DNA from: VFKU01 sp964620045
GTDB taxonomy: Bacteria; Hydrogenedentota; Hydrogenedentia; Hydrogenedentales; GCA-2746185
Reading direction: 5' to 3'
DNA length: 64,000 nt
NCBI GenBank assembly: GCA_964620045.1
Contig: CAZUJL010000012.1
Span: forward strand, 65,468-129,467
In this document: piece after piece, positions 47,613 to 54,737 of the stretch
Numbering within the stretch: the first letter of the stretch is position 1
Layout: every line of letters begins with the position of its first letter
Position numbers and translations under genes: made by a program
Notes under the pieces: model-generated
Database searches by the model: none
Told to the model about the DNA's origin: nothing
What the model saw: the letters and a program-made list of their open reading frames with translations, nothing else

Positions 47613-48491
47613 ATGGCACTGCGCGACCTTGTTGCTGAGTACAACATCACGTTCAAAAAGACGCTCGGGCAGAACCTGCTGCTCGACGAGAACATCAACC
47701 GCATCATGATCGACGCGGCCGCCCTCGGACCCGAGGACGACGTCGTCGAAGTCGGCGCGGGCCTCGGCGCGCTCACGGATCGCATCCGCCAGAGCGCGCG
47801 GCGCGTGCTGGCCATCGAAATTGATCGCGCGTTCATGCCTTGCCTGGAAACGCGCTTCAAGGAGTCGCCGAACGTAGTGCTGTTTCGTGGCGACGTGCTG
47901 AACCACGAAGTCGAAGACCTCGTGAACGAACACCTCCCCAATCCAGGCACGCTCAAGATGGTCTCGAACCTTCCGTACTACATTACCTCGCCGATCCTGT
48001 TTCAGTTCTGGGAAACGCCGCTGTTCTTCGAGCGCTTCGTCGTCATGGTGCAGGAAGAGGTCGGCCTGCGCATGGTGGCGCCGGTCGGCTCGGCGGACTA
48101 CGGCCGACTCACCATCGCCGCCCAGCTTTACGCCGAGGTCGACATCGTCCACAAGGTCCCGCGCACCTGCTTCACGCCGCGGCCGAAGGTGGACTCCTGC
48201 ATCGTACGCCTGCGGAATCGCCGCGAGCCGCGGTACCCGGGCATCGAGACCAACTTTCTGCTCAATCTCGTCAGCCTGGCCTTCACGCAACGCCGCAAGA
48301 CGATGCGGAATTCCGTCGTGAAGTCCGCCGCGCTGGGCATTTCGGCGGACGCCGTCCTCGCCGCCTTCACCGAGGCGCAGATCGACCCCGCGCGACGTCC
48401 GCAAACGCTTACGCTGGACGAATTCGCGGCGCTCGCGCGTGCCGTGCATGCGGCCGGCGGGCGCTTCCGCGAAGCGCAGTCCGGCGACTAG
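47613..48491 (+). CDS. rsmA: 16S rRNA (adenine-N6,N6)-dimethyltransferase RsmA/KsgA
   Basis: A 292-residue protein, normal length. It dimethylates the two adjacent adenines in the 3'-terminal helix of 16S rRNA during 30S maturation. Motifs: FKKTLGQNLLLDENI, the SAM-binding EVGAGLGALTDRI, the acidic loop AIEIDRAF, and the catalytic NLPYYITSPIL. A GAGGG site precedes the ATG. It is the first gene of a plus-strand run ending with the transglutaminase. Confidence 0.96.
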   Translation: MALRDLVAEYNITFKKTLGQNLLLDENINRIMIDAAALGPEDDVVEVGAGLGALTDRIRQSARRVLAIEIDRAFMPCLETRFKESPNVVLFRGDVLNHEVEDLVNEHLPNPGTLKMVSNLPYYITSPILFQFWETPLFFERFVVMVQEEVGLRMVAPVGSADYGRLTIAAQLYAEVDIVHKVPRTCFTPRPKVDSCIVRLRNRREPRYPGIETNFLLNLVSLAFTQRRKTMRNSVVKSAALGISADAVLAAFTEAQIDPARRPQTLTLDEFAALARAVHAAGGRFREAQSGD

Positions 48492-48533
48492 GAATTTCAC
48501 TCGTGCACACCGGAAAAATGCGCCCAAACTGGT

Positions 48534-48562
48534 TGATTTGTTTGCGCACCTCCACTACGATG
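48534..48562 (+). promoter_or_regulatory. Candidate promoter of the zinc-ribbon/ankyrin gene
   Basis: TTGATT, 17-nt spacer, TACGAT, about 60 nt before the ATG at 48622. The -10 box is weak. Confidence 0.35.
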
Positions 48563-48621
48563 ATGACTCCTCGGCGGAGGGAGGCGGCGTTGCCAACAAC
48601 GCAGTGTGGCAACGAAATCCC

Positions 48622-50529
48622 ATGACGCAGCACGACGATACTCGTCCCGAAGATCAGGTCAGCCGCGAAGCACAGAAGCTGCTCGCCGAATACTTCCGCA
48701 TCCGCCGCGAATACAACAGCCTCGATCGCAACAACCCCGCACACGCCGGCCGCCGTGGCCAACTTCGCGACCGCTATTTCGCGCTCGACCGCCGCTACAC
48801 GCTGCTCATCCGCGCGCAGGCGGGTCTCGAAAATGCCGATACCCCCAGCAAGCCGCGCTCGAAGGCGGATGTACTGTGGGAGGGCGCCTTTGCCGACGAC
48901 GAACCCGCAGGCGATATCGCGCCGGTCGACGCGGAATGGATCGAAATGCACACGCCCGTCGAAGGGCGTGAGACCGATGAGGTGTTCGAAGAGGCCTTGC
49001 GCCAGCTTGGCGACACGCCCGGTTTTCAAGACGACCTCGAAACCATTGTCGATGAACCGCCCGACGAGAGCGCGCTTGAGGCCGACGAAGGCGAAGAAGT
49101 ATTTGTCGAAGTTGACGAAGACGAAACCCCGGTGTCGGAGGACGACCACGATACGCCGGAACCGGAGATGGCGAGTTCGCTGGGCGAATTGGACAGTCCG
49201 AATATGTCCGCCGTGAGCGCGTTGCGCGATATCGCTGCCGGACTCGTGGATGAAACGCCCCATACGCCGACAGATTTGCCGCCAGGCGTGATGACGCGCG
49301 CGTTGGAGCCATCGACACCGCCTGATTTGCCGCAGTTGCGCGTGCCCGATCCCTTGCCGCCGGCGCCGGGTGGAGGCGCACCGCAGGGTGTATCGCACGC
49401 GCGCGGCGACTTCGGCGCGCGCAAGCGTTCCGCGAAGACGGACGCGAAGGCGATCGTGTGTCCGTCCTGCGGCGAGACACTGCCGGCCGGCACGAAGAGT
49501 TGCACGAAGTGCCAAACGCCGCTGGGCGATACCACGGACCCAGAAGCGGTCCGCCATGTGACGCAGACGGCACTGAGGCCACCGAAGACGTATGAGAAAC
49601 CGGGCATCGGCCCGAAAGTCGCCATCACGTTCGGCTGGTTGATTGTCCTGGTCGGCGCGGTGTGGCTCATCCAGCGCGCGACGGCCTTCGAGCACGAGCG
49701 CGTGGCGCAGTGGCTCGAAGAAGCGGGCCTTGCGTCGCTCGGTGAACCGCAGGCCAGCACGATCCTCGGCGTATCGGTCGTGTTGCTCGGCATCACGATC
49801 GTGGGCATCGGCGTGTTCGCGGGGCGCTTCGTGCGGCTCGTGGTGCCCATCCACGAACTCGCGCGCTCCGGACGCATCGACACGATCGAGAAGCTGATCC
49901 TGCAAGGCGAAGACATCGACATGCGCGACGACCGCGGCTGCACGCCGCTGCACTTCGCCGTGGTCGCCGGCCAGCGCGAGGCCGTCGCGGTGCTCGTGGG
50001 CAACGGCGCGGACCCGAACTCCCACAACGATCGCGGCGACACGCCGCTGCACCTCGCCACGGCGAACCGCGACCACGCGCTGGTGCAATACCTCATCAGC
50101 AAGAACGCCGAAATCGAGGCCGTGAACGACAGTGGCTCCTGCCTGATGCACGTGGCCGCGTGGGTGGGCGATGTCGGCCTGCTGAAGCTGTATCTCGAAA
50201 AAGGCCTGAAGCTCGACGCGCGCACAAAGGTCGGTTTCACGCCGCTGCACTTCGCGGCGCAGGGCGGATTCCAGGACGCGACCGCGTTCCTGCTGGAGCA
50301 TGGCGCGGACCCGGACGCGGCCAGCAACGTGGGCACGACGCCGCTGTTCGCCGCCGTGCGCAACGGGCATCTGCCGATTGTGGAACAGCTCGTCGAGGCG
50401 GGCGCGGACCTGAACGTGCGGCGCGGGCGCGACTTCGAAAGCCCGCTGGGCCTTGCAACCACGCACAATCGCGTGGAGATTGTCGAATACCTGAAGGCGA
50501 AAGGCGCGCTGAATTCGGATCGTGCCTGA
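48622..50529 (+). CDS. Zinc-ribbon / two-TM / ankyrin-repeat protein
   Basis: A 635-residue protein from ATG 48622. The N-terminal ~260 residues are charged and Asp/Glu-rich (EADEGEEVFVEVDEDE). A zinc ribbon (CPSCGETLPAGTKSCTKCQTPLG) is followed by two TM helices (AITFGWLIVLVGAVWLIQ; STILGVSVVLLGITIVGIGVFAG). About six ankyrin repeats (DDRGCTPLHFAVVAGQREAVAVLVGNGADPN and following, to residue ~630) end the protein. It probably acts in protein-protein binding at the inner membrane; the partner is unknown. It sits between rsmA and a Trm112-like gene. Confidence 0.85.
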   Translation: MTQHDDTRPEDQVSREAQKLLAEYFRIRREYNSLDRNNPAHAGRRGQLRDRYFALDRRYTLLIRAQAGLENADTPSKPRSKADVLWEGAFADDEPAGDIAPVDAEWIEMHTPVEGRETDEVFEEALRQLGDTPGFQDDLETIVDEPPDESALEADEGEEVFVEVDEDETPVSEDDHDTPEPEMASSLGELDSPNMSAVSALRDIAAGLVDETPHTPTDLPPGVMTRALEPSTPPDLPQLRVPDPLPPAPGGGAPQGVSHARGDFGARKRSAKTDAKAIVCPSCGETLPAGTKSCTKCQTPLGDTTDPEAVRHVTQTALRPPKTYEKPGIGPKVAITFGWLIVLVGAVWLIQRATAFEHERVAQWLEEAGLASLGEPQASTILGVSVVLLGITIVGIGVFAGRFVRLVVPIHELARSGRIDTIEKLILQGEDIDMRDDRGCTPLHFAVVAGQREAVAVLVGNGADPNSHNDRGDTPLHLATANRDHALVQYLISKNAEIEAVNDSGSCLMHVAAWVGDVGLLKLYLEKGLKLDARTKVGFTPLHFAAQGGFQDATAFLLEHGADPDAASNVGTTPLFAAVRNGHLPIVEQLVEAGADLNVRRGRDFESPLGLATTHNRVEIVEYLKAKGALNSDRA

Positions 50530-50534
50530 CGCCT

Positions 50535-50563
50535 TTGGTTGCTTTTACTGGTTCCGATACAAT
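50535..50563 (+). promoter_or_regulatory. Candidate promoter of the Trm112-like/transglutaminase pair
   Basis: TTGGTT, 17-nt spacer, TACAAT, ending 35 nt before the ATG at 50599; GAAGGAG lies between. Confidence 0.4.
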
Positions 50564-50598
50564 GCGCGTATTCACCGTATGAAGGAGCGCCTCGCACC

Positions 50599-50856
50599 AT
50601 GGTCGATCAGGAACTGCTCGATATTCTCGTCTGCCCGGAGAACAAGTCCGCGGTGAAGCTGGTGGGGCAGGACGTGATCGATCGCATCAATGCGACGATC
50701 AAATCGGGCAATCTGAAAAATCGCGCGGGGGAGAAGGTCGAAGAAGCCATCGACGCCGGCCTGCTCCGCGCCGACGGTAAGTATCTGTATCCCATTCGCG
50801 ACGACATCCCCATCATGCTCATCGACGAGGCGATTCCGATGGAGAGCGTCGGATGA
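50599..50856 (+). CDS. Trm112-family protein (one-cysteine form)
   Basis: An 85-residue protein beginning MVDQELLDILVCPENKSAVKL, the usual start of Trm112/YcaR-like proteins (LLDILVCPxCKxxL), and ending DGKYLYPIRDDIPIMLIDEA, which is the family's hallmark. The second Cys of CPxC is replaced by Asn, so zinc binding as in classical members is unlikely. A helical insert (INATIKSGNLKNRAGEKVEEAI) sits in the middle. In bacteria these proteins often partner methyltransferases or glycan-synthesis enzymes. It overlaps the transglutaminase gene by ATGA. Confidence 0.82.
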   Translation: MVDQELLDILVCPENKSAVKLVGQDVIDRINATIKSGNLKNRAGEKVEEAIDAGLLRADGKYLYPIRDDIPIMLIDEAIPMESVG

Positions 50857-51884
50857 GCGCCCGGGACGCGATCGGCCGGCGCTGCCGCGCCGCACTCGCA
50901 GTCCCTCTCTGTATAGCCGCGTCTGTTGCCATGGCCGACGGCGCCATCAGTCCGCCCTCGCGCGACATCGAGCTCACCTACACGGCCACGCTGAAGGACG
51001 TCCCGGCGTCCGCGCGCACGATCGACCTGTGGCTGCCGGTCGCGCAGGACACCGACGGCCAGAAAGTGTCGCAGGTCACGGTCGCGTATCCCGAAGGCGG
51101 CAGCATCGCCACGGAACCGAAATACGGTAACAAGATTTGGCACACGCGCTTCACGCCGCCGCTTTCGTTGCAGATGCACGACGGCAAGCTCGGCGCGCAA
51201 ATTGTGTTCACGATTCACCGCGACGAGATCGTCGTGCCGCAGGCAAAAGATCTCGCCGATGCGCCGCGCAAGGCCGATGGTCTGGACGTATATCTCGCGG
51301 AGAACCGCCTGATCCCCGTGCAGCTTCCCGCGGTCGCGAATACGGCCACGGAATTGAAGCTCGCCGAGGGTTCGCCGATCCGCGCCGCGCGCACGACGTA
51401 TGACTGGCTCATCAAGGAGTTCACGTACAACTGGCAGGCGCCGGGCGCGGGCATTGGCGATGTGCGCTGGGCGTGCGATTCCAAGACCGGCGACTGCAGC
51501 GACTATCACTCCATGTTCATCGCGCTGATGCGCAACGTCGGCATTCCGGCCGACCACGAGTTCGGCTTCCCGCTGCGCACGCCTGCGCCGACGGGCCGTA
51601 TCGCGTCGTACCACTGCTGGGCGCGCTTCCACGTCGACGGCGTCGGTTGGATCCCGCTTGATGCTTCCGAGGCGGACAAACACCCGGAACTTTTCGACTA
51701 CAACTTCGGTTCGCAGTCGGCGAGCCTGCTGAAATTTTCCCACGGCCGCGACGTAAACCTCGTGCCGCAGCAAGCCGGCCCCGCGCTCAACAAGTTCATC
51801 GAACCCTACGCCGAAATCGACGGCATCCCCATGGCCGAACACGCGATTGAACTCGTGGTTACCTACCGCGATCTGGCGAAGTAA
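50853..51884 (+). CDS. Secreted transglutaminase-like cysteine protein
   Basis: A 343-residue protein with a signal peptide (RRCRAALAVPLCIAASVAMA). The N-terminal beta domain (IELTYTATLKDVPASARTIDLWLPV) is common in exported transglutaminase-like proteins. The catalytic triad is intact: Cys215 (TGDCSDYHSMFIALMR), His254 (SYHCWARFH) and Asp270 (WIPLDASEA). The likely role is a cysteine protease or amidase acting on periplasmic proteins or peptidoglycan. It starts in an ATGA overlap with the Trm112-like gene. The stop codon overlaps a dispersed repeat (51883-51918). Confidence 0.88.
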   Translation: MSARDAIGRRCRAALAVPLCIAASVAMADGAISPPSRDIELTYTATLKDVPASARTIDLWLPVAQDTDGQKVSQVTVAYPEGGSIATEPKYGNKIWHTRFTPPLSLQMHDGKLGAQIVFTIHRDEIVVPQAKDLADAPRKADGLDVYLAENRLIPVQLPAVANTATELKLAEGSPIRAARTTYDWLIKEFTYNWQAPGAGIGDVRWACDSKTGDCSDYHSMFIALMRNVGIPADHEFGFPLRTPAPTGRIASYHCWARFHVDGVGWIPLDASEADKHPELFDYNFGSQSASLLKFSHGRDVNLVPQQAGPALNKFIEPYAEIDGIPMAEHAIELVVTYRDLAK

Positions 51885-51918
51885 GGTCAAGAACTTTTCC
51901 ACAGATGAACACCGATAA
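51883..51918 (+). repeat. Dispersed 36-bp repeat, copy 1
   Basis: It begins AAGGTCAAGAACTTTTCCAC, inside the transglutaminase stop codon, and matches 54166-54201 at 35 of 36 positions. The rest of the gap to 51944 is related low-complexity sequence. Confidence 0.8.
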
Positions 51919-51944
51919 CTGCTGAGAAACACCGATTGTGTTTC

Positions 51945-52901
51945 TTAGCCATCGTCCGTTCGTAACTGATTGTTCTTGACCTTCTCTGTGCCCTCCGTGT
52001 TCTCTGTGGTTAAAGGGTTTTGGGGTTTGATCTTGAAGCGGGCAAAGAGTGAATCGACGATCTGCCGATCGATCTGATCGAATTGTGCTTCGCGCGCGGC
52101 GGTTTGCCGGGTGTGTTCCTTTTGCGCGAGGGCGTGCGTAAGGTCGAGTGAGGCGAGGCCGTCAGGGTCGGGCGCGGTATCGATTTGTTGGCGCAACTCA
52201 TGTTCGCGCGCGGTGGGTTTCGCGATATTGTGCGAACCGTAGTGTTGGTCGAGCATCGCGATCCAGCGGCGGAGTTCGCGCGACAATTTTTCAAAGGCCA
52301 CGAGCGATGCGCTCGGCTTGTCCACGCTCATGTAATAGTCCTCGGCCGACTGCTCCATCTTTTCCGTGAACGGTTTGATGGCGAGCGCGCGGGCCGCTCG
52401 ACTCACCATCACCGTGAGCAGCGCGATTTGGTGCGCCAGGTGCAGACCGAACGCGTTGTCGGGGTTCGCGCAGGCGCGGTGCATCGCGTCCGTGACGACC
52501 GCGTTGTACTCCGTGAGTTCAAAGGTGCATTGCGGCCGTTCGGCCAGCGCCAATTGACTCAGCGCGCGTCCGTGGTCGGGCGCACCGCCGCCCATCGGAC
52601 AGCTTTGCCAGGCCGGGCAGTGCGTTCCGCAGATCATCAGCCGGCGTGAGTACAGACCGTGCACGACGGCATTCCGGTTGTCCGCCGGCGCGCCGGTCAA
52701 CGCGAACCCGCCGTGGTGTCGGCATCGCCCGGAGGGATGGTCGCTCAACAACGGACACGGCGTGCCGCCGATCGTCCGCGCGCCACAAATACGCCGCGCG
52801 TGTGCCTGCTCCCGTGCCTCCACCTGCACAACCCACGCATCGTTCCACGACGCGGGGCATGGAGTGCCGCGGGTGGTGGTGCGCGGTGGTGCAGTGGACA
52901 T
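51945..52901 (-). CDS. HGG-motif zinc-type protein (terminase small-subunit-like N-terminus) with repeat-derived tail
   Basis: A 318-residue protein from ATG 52901 with an ideal GGAGG 5 nt upstream. The N-terminus CGARTIGGTPCPLLSDHPSGRCRHHGGFALTG is the CGA(+)T..G.PC......G.C..HGG.stG motif seen in terminase small-subunit-like and other mobile-element proteins; a second Cys cluster (CGTHCPAWQSCPMGG) follows. The rest is helical (SRELRRWIAMLDQHYG). The final ~17 residues (LTTENTEGTEKVKNN...) come from a dispersed repeat. No terminase large subunit or phage gene is nearby, so this is an orphan. A hairpin covers its ribosome binding site. Confidence 0.68.
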   Translation of the reverse strand: MSTAPPRTTTRGTPCPASWNDAWVVQVEAREQAHARRICGARTIGGTPCPLLSDHPSGRCRHHGGFALTGAPADNRNAVVHGLYSRRLMICGTHCPAWQSCPMGGGAPDHGRALSQLALAERPQCTFELTEYNAVVTDAMHRACANPDNAFGLHLAHQIALLTVMVSRAARALAIKPFTEKMEQSAEDYYMSVDKPSASLVAFEKLSRELRRWIAMLDQHYGSHNIAKPTAREHELRQQIDTAPDPDGLASLDLTHALAQKEHTRQTAAREAQFDQIDRQIVDSLFARFKIKPQNPLTTENTEGTEKVKNNQLRTDDG

Positions 52902-52906
52902 GCTTG

Positions 52907-52961
52907 CCTCCATATAGGACGGATAAGACCAATAGGACCGATGAAGGTCCCTATATGGAGG
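52907..52961 (-). promoter_or_regulatory. Inverted repeat that pairs with the ribosome binding site of the HGG-motif gene
   Basis: Arms CCTCCATATAGG-AC (52907-52920) and GTC-CCTATATGGAGG (52947-52961) share a 12-bp perfect core. In the minus-strand mRNA the 3' arm contains the GGAGG used to start translation at 52901, and the 5' arm is its complement, so folding would mask the site. Confidence 0.55.
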
Positions 52962-53149
52962 TGCAGGTTGTTGCAGTGTCCTGCCGAACGGTATGGAGCG
53001 CCTTCGGCGCGGAGGGCGGGAGGCGCGAATCAAGGGTGGGGTTTTGTTTTGTGAACGGCGTAATTGGATGGACGGTGCTTCGATGTGGTGGTACGCACGT
53101 TGGTGACTACGTCATGGAAATGTGGCATTTATGAAAGCAAAGCCCATTG

Positions 53150-53334
53150 TTGTCATTGCGAGGAGCGCAGTTGCGACGAAGCAATCTCTGCCCTGCGCGT
53201 GTGTAGTCTGAGTGCGTTGTGAATACCAGAAAGGAAGACGGTGTAGTTTTTCTTTCATCGTGCGTGCGTCTCCGGATCGCGGGGGCGTCTGGGAGAGATT
53301 GCTTCGTCGCAAACCACGCTCCTCGCAATGACAA
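53150..53334. repeat. Inverted pair of a widespread ~40-bp repeat
   Basis: Copy one (53150-53189) begins TTGTCATTGCGAGGAGCG and ends GCGACGAAGCAATCTCT; copy two (53294-53334) is its inverse with few changes. This ATTGCGAGGAGC...GACGAAGCAATCTC repeat is known from many unrelated bacterial genomes. Confidence 0.85.
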
Positions 53335-53490
53335 CTGGGCGTGTTTTGGTGTGGAAAAGAAGGTGTAGACGATGGACGTAGGTTCGTATTGAATTCGCGG
53401 GCGAGGATGCCCGCGCCACTAGTGTGTGAGAGTTTCCATCGTGAGGTGATGGCTACGGTATGCAAGTGGTTCCCGCGTTCGCGGGAATGA

Positions 53491-53567
53491 CATTGGGAGG
53501 GCGAGCGTACTCGCGAGCTGTGACCGCTGGTTGATCCAAGCTCGCGAGTACGCTCGCCCTCCCAATG
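53491..53567. repeat. Perfect inverted repeat, 29-bp arms, 19-nt loop
   Basis: The left arm starts CATTGGGAGGGCGAGCGTAC at 53491 and the right arm (53539-53567) is its exact complement. As RNA this is a very stable hairpin; as DNA a potential cruciform. No U-tract follows on either strand. Confidence 0.85.
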
Positions 53568-53611
53568 CGTTCCTTTGCGCTCTTTGCGGTTCAATCGGTT
53601 TCGGTTTGCGC

Positions 53612-53641
53612 CAAGCGGCGGGACGCCGCTTCCACATTAAG
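53612..53641 (-). repeat. Dispersed 30-bp palindromic repeat, copy 3
   Basis: Identical over 30 nt, in reverse orientation, to 2054-2083. It lies 4 bp from the stop codon of the GNAT gene. Confidence 0.9.
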
Positions 53642-53645
53642 GGCG

Positions 53646-54149
53646 TTACGCGTCGGGTGTGGTGAAGGTGAAGACGGGGCCTTTGTGGCGTTGGGCGGTG
53701 ACGTGGGTTTCGGTGTAGGCGCCGCGGGTGTAACCCTTCACTGTTTTTGTCCAGAAGGCGCGGGCGTTGGTGTTGGGGTCGATGACGCGGACTTCCCAGG
53801 TACCGGGGTATAGATCGAAAATCTGCATGGCGGCGCTTGCGCCAATGCTGCGGCGGCGCCATCCGCGCACAATGAAGAATTGAGTCAAATCGGTGATGGT
53901 GGGGTCTTGCGTGAGCGAGCTGCCGCGCGTGACGATGGCAAATCCCGCTATGTGTTCGTCCGCGTAGATGAGATAGGTTTCGTGCGCCGGACCTAGTTGT
54001 TCCTCGACCCATTCGGGATGGCCCAAAACACCATCGTCGTCCATTGGGACGTCGGAAAATTCCGAGAAGTCATACAGATAAAACTCCATGAGGCGACGCA
54101 GCGTCGGCAGGTCGCCGGGCTGCGCACGGTGGAGGGTTACGGTGGCCAT
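53646..54149 (-). CDS. GNAT-family N-acetyltransferase
   Basis: A 167-residue protein with the GNAT fold: N-terminal TVTLHRAQPGDLPTLRRLMEFYLYDFS, substrate strand IAGFAIVTRGSS, the acetyl-CoA region FFIVRGWRRRSIGASAAMQIF (Q/RxxGxG/A motif in the form RRRSIGAS), and a C-terminal NTNARAFWTKTVKGYT. The substrate is unknown. Downstream it borders the repeat-dense gap; upstream (54150-54344) are more dispersed repeats. Confidence 0.85.
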   Translation of the reverse strand: MATVTLHRAQPGDLPTLRRLMEFYLYDFSEFSDVPMDDDGVLGHPEWVEEQLGPAHETYLIYADEHIAGFAIVTRGSSLTQDPTITDLTQFFIVRGWRRRSIGASAAMQIFDLYPGTWEVRVIDPNTNARAFWTKTVKGYTRGAYTETHVTAQRHKGPVFTFTTPDA

Positions 54150-54165
54150 TGGTTAACCATAGAGA

Positions 54166-54201
54166 AAGGTCAAGAACTTTTCCACAGATGGACACCGATA
54201 A
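54166..54201 (+). repeat. Dispersed 36-bp repeat, copy 2
   Basis: 35 of 36 bases match 51883-51918. It is followed to about 54320 by loosely periodic sequence with AAGGTCAAG/AAGATCAAG motifs and no gene. Confidence 0.8.
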
Positions 54202-54344
54202 GGGCTGACGAACACGGATAAGATCAAGAGCAGGGCAAGGGATTAGTCCGCAGATGACGCTGATGGGCGCAGATGAGTGCGATAAGGTCAAGGGCAATGT
54301 ATTGGTAAGGTCAAATGCAACAGGAAGTACAGAGAGTGTACGGA

Positions 54345-54728
54345 CTACTTCTTGGATTTGGCCTTGAGGCGCGCCGTTTCTTCTTTGACGCGGTGCTTGG
54401 TGATGTCGGTGATGAGGTTCAGCGGAAGCGGTTGATCGAGGGGAAGCTGGATGGCGCCCTTGGAGGTTTGGTAGGCCTTGAGTTTGGGCGCGAATTTTTC
54501 GACTGCGCCCGAGCCGGGGTAGAGGCCGATGTGGTTTTTGAAGGCCGCGAAGTGGATGAGATTGCGGCCTTGCTTGAAGGTCGGCATTTGGTAGCTGATG
54601 GTTTCGTCGGCGTCCGGCGCGGCTTTCCTGATCGTCGCGCGTAGTTGTTTCAGGAGCGCCTGGATATCTTTCGGAAAGGTCGCGATGTAGGCGTCAATCG
54701 TCGCGGGAACACTGGAAGCTTTTTTCAC
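54345..54728 (-). CDS. DUF1801 / YdhG-like protein
   Basis: A 127-residue protein starting at GTG 54728 with AAGGA 7 nt upstream. Family pattern: IDAYIATFPKDIQALLKQLRATIRKAAPDADETISYQMPTF, then FAAFKNHIGLYPGSGAVEKF. DUF1801 folds are frataxin-like and members are sometimes described as iron-chaperone-like; the actual role is unknown. The Lys-rich tail (KHRVKEETARLKAKSKK) is normal. It lies 9 bp after the glycosyltransferase fusion gene on the same strand. Confidence 0.85.
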   Translation of the reverse strand: MKKASSVPATIDAYIATFPKDIQALLKQLRATIRKAAPDADETISYQMPTFKQGRNLIHFAAFKNHIGLYPGSGAVEKFAPKLKAYQTSKGAIQLPLDQPLPLNLITDITKHRVKEETARLKAKSKK

Positions 54729-54737
54729 GATGGTTCC

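Larger units (their letters stand above)
53000..53645. other. Repeat-filled gap between the HGG-motif gene and the GNAT gene
   Basis: About 650 bp without a gene. It contains inverted copies of one repeat (53150-53189 and 53294-53334), a short unit near 53395-53420 (GCGGGCGAGGATGCCCGCG), a hairpin TTCCCGCG-TT-CGCGGGAA (53470-53487), a 29-bp-arm palindrome (53491-53567) and one 30-bp palindrome (53612-53641). Short open frames are made of repeat sequence only. Confidence 0.75.

Noticed and set aside
48409..50600. 685- and 524-codon minus-strand open frames opposite the ankyrin gene
   Set aside because: The plus strand encodes clear zinc-ribbon and ankyrin repeats; the antisense products have no domain.
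51945..52901. Prophage remnant around the terminase-like HGG protein
   Set aside because: No large terminase, portal, capsid or integrase sequence and no att-like repeats nearby; base composition is ordinary.
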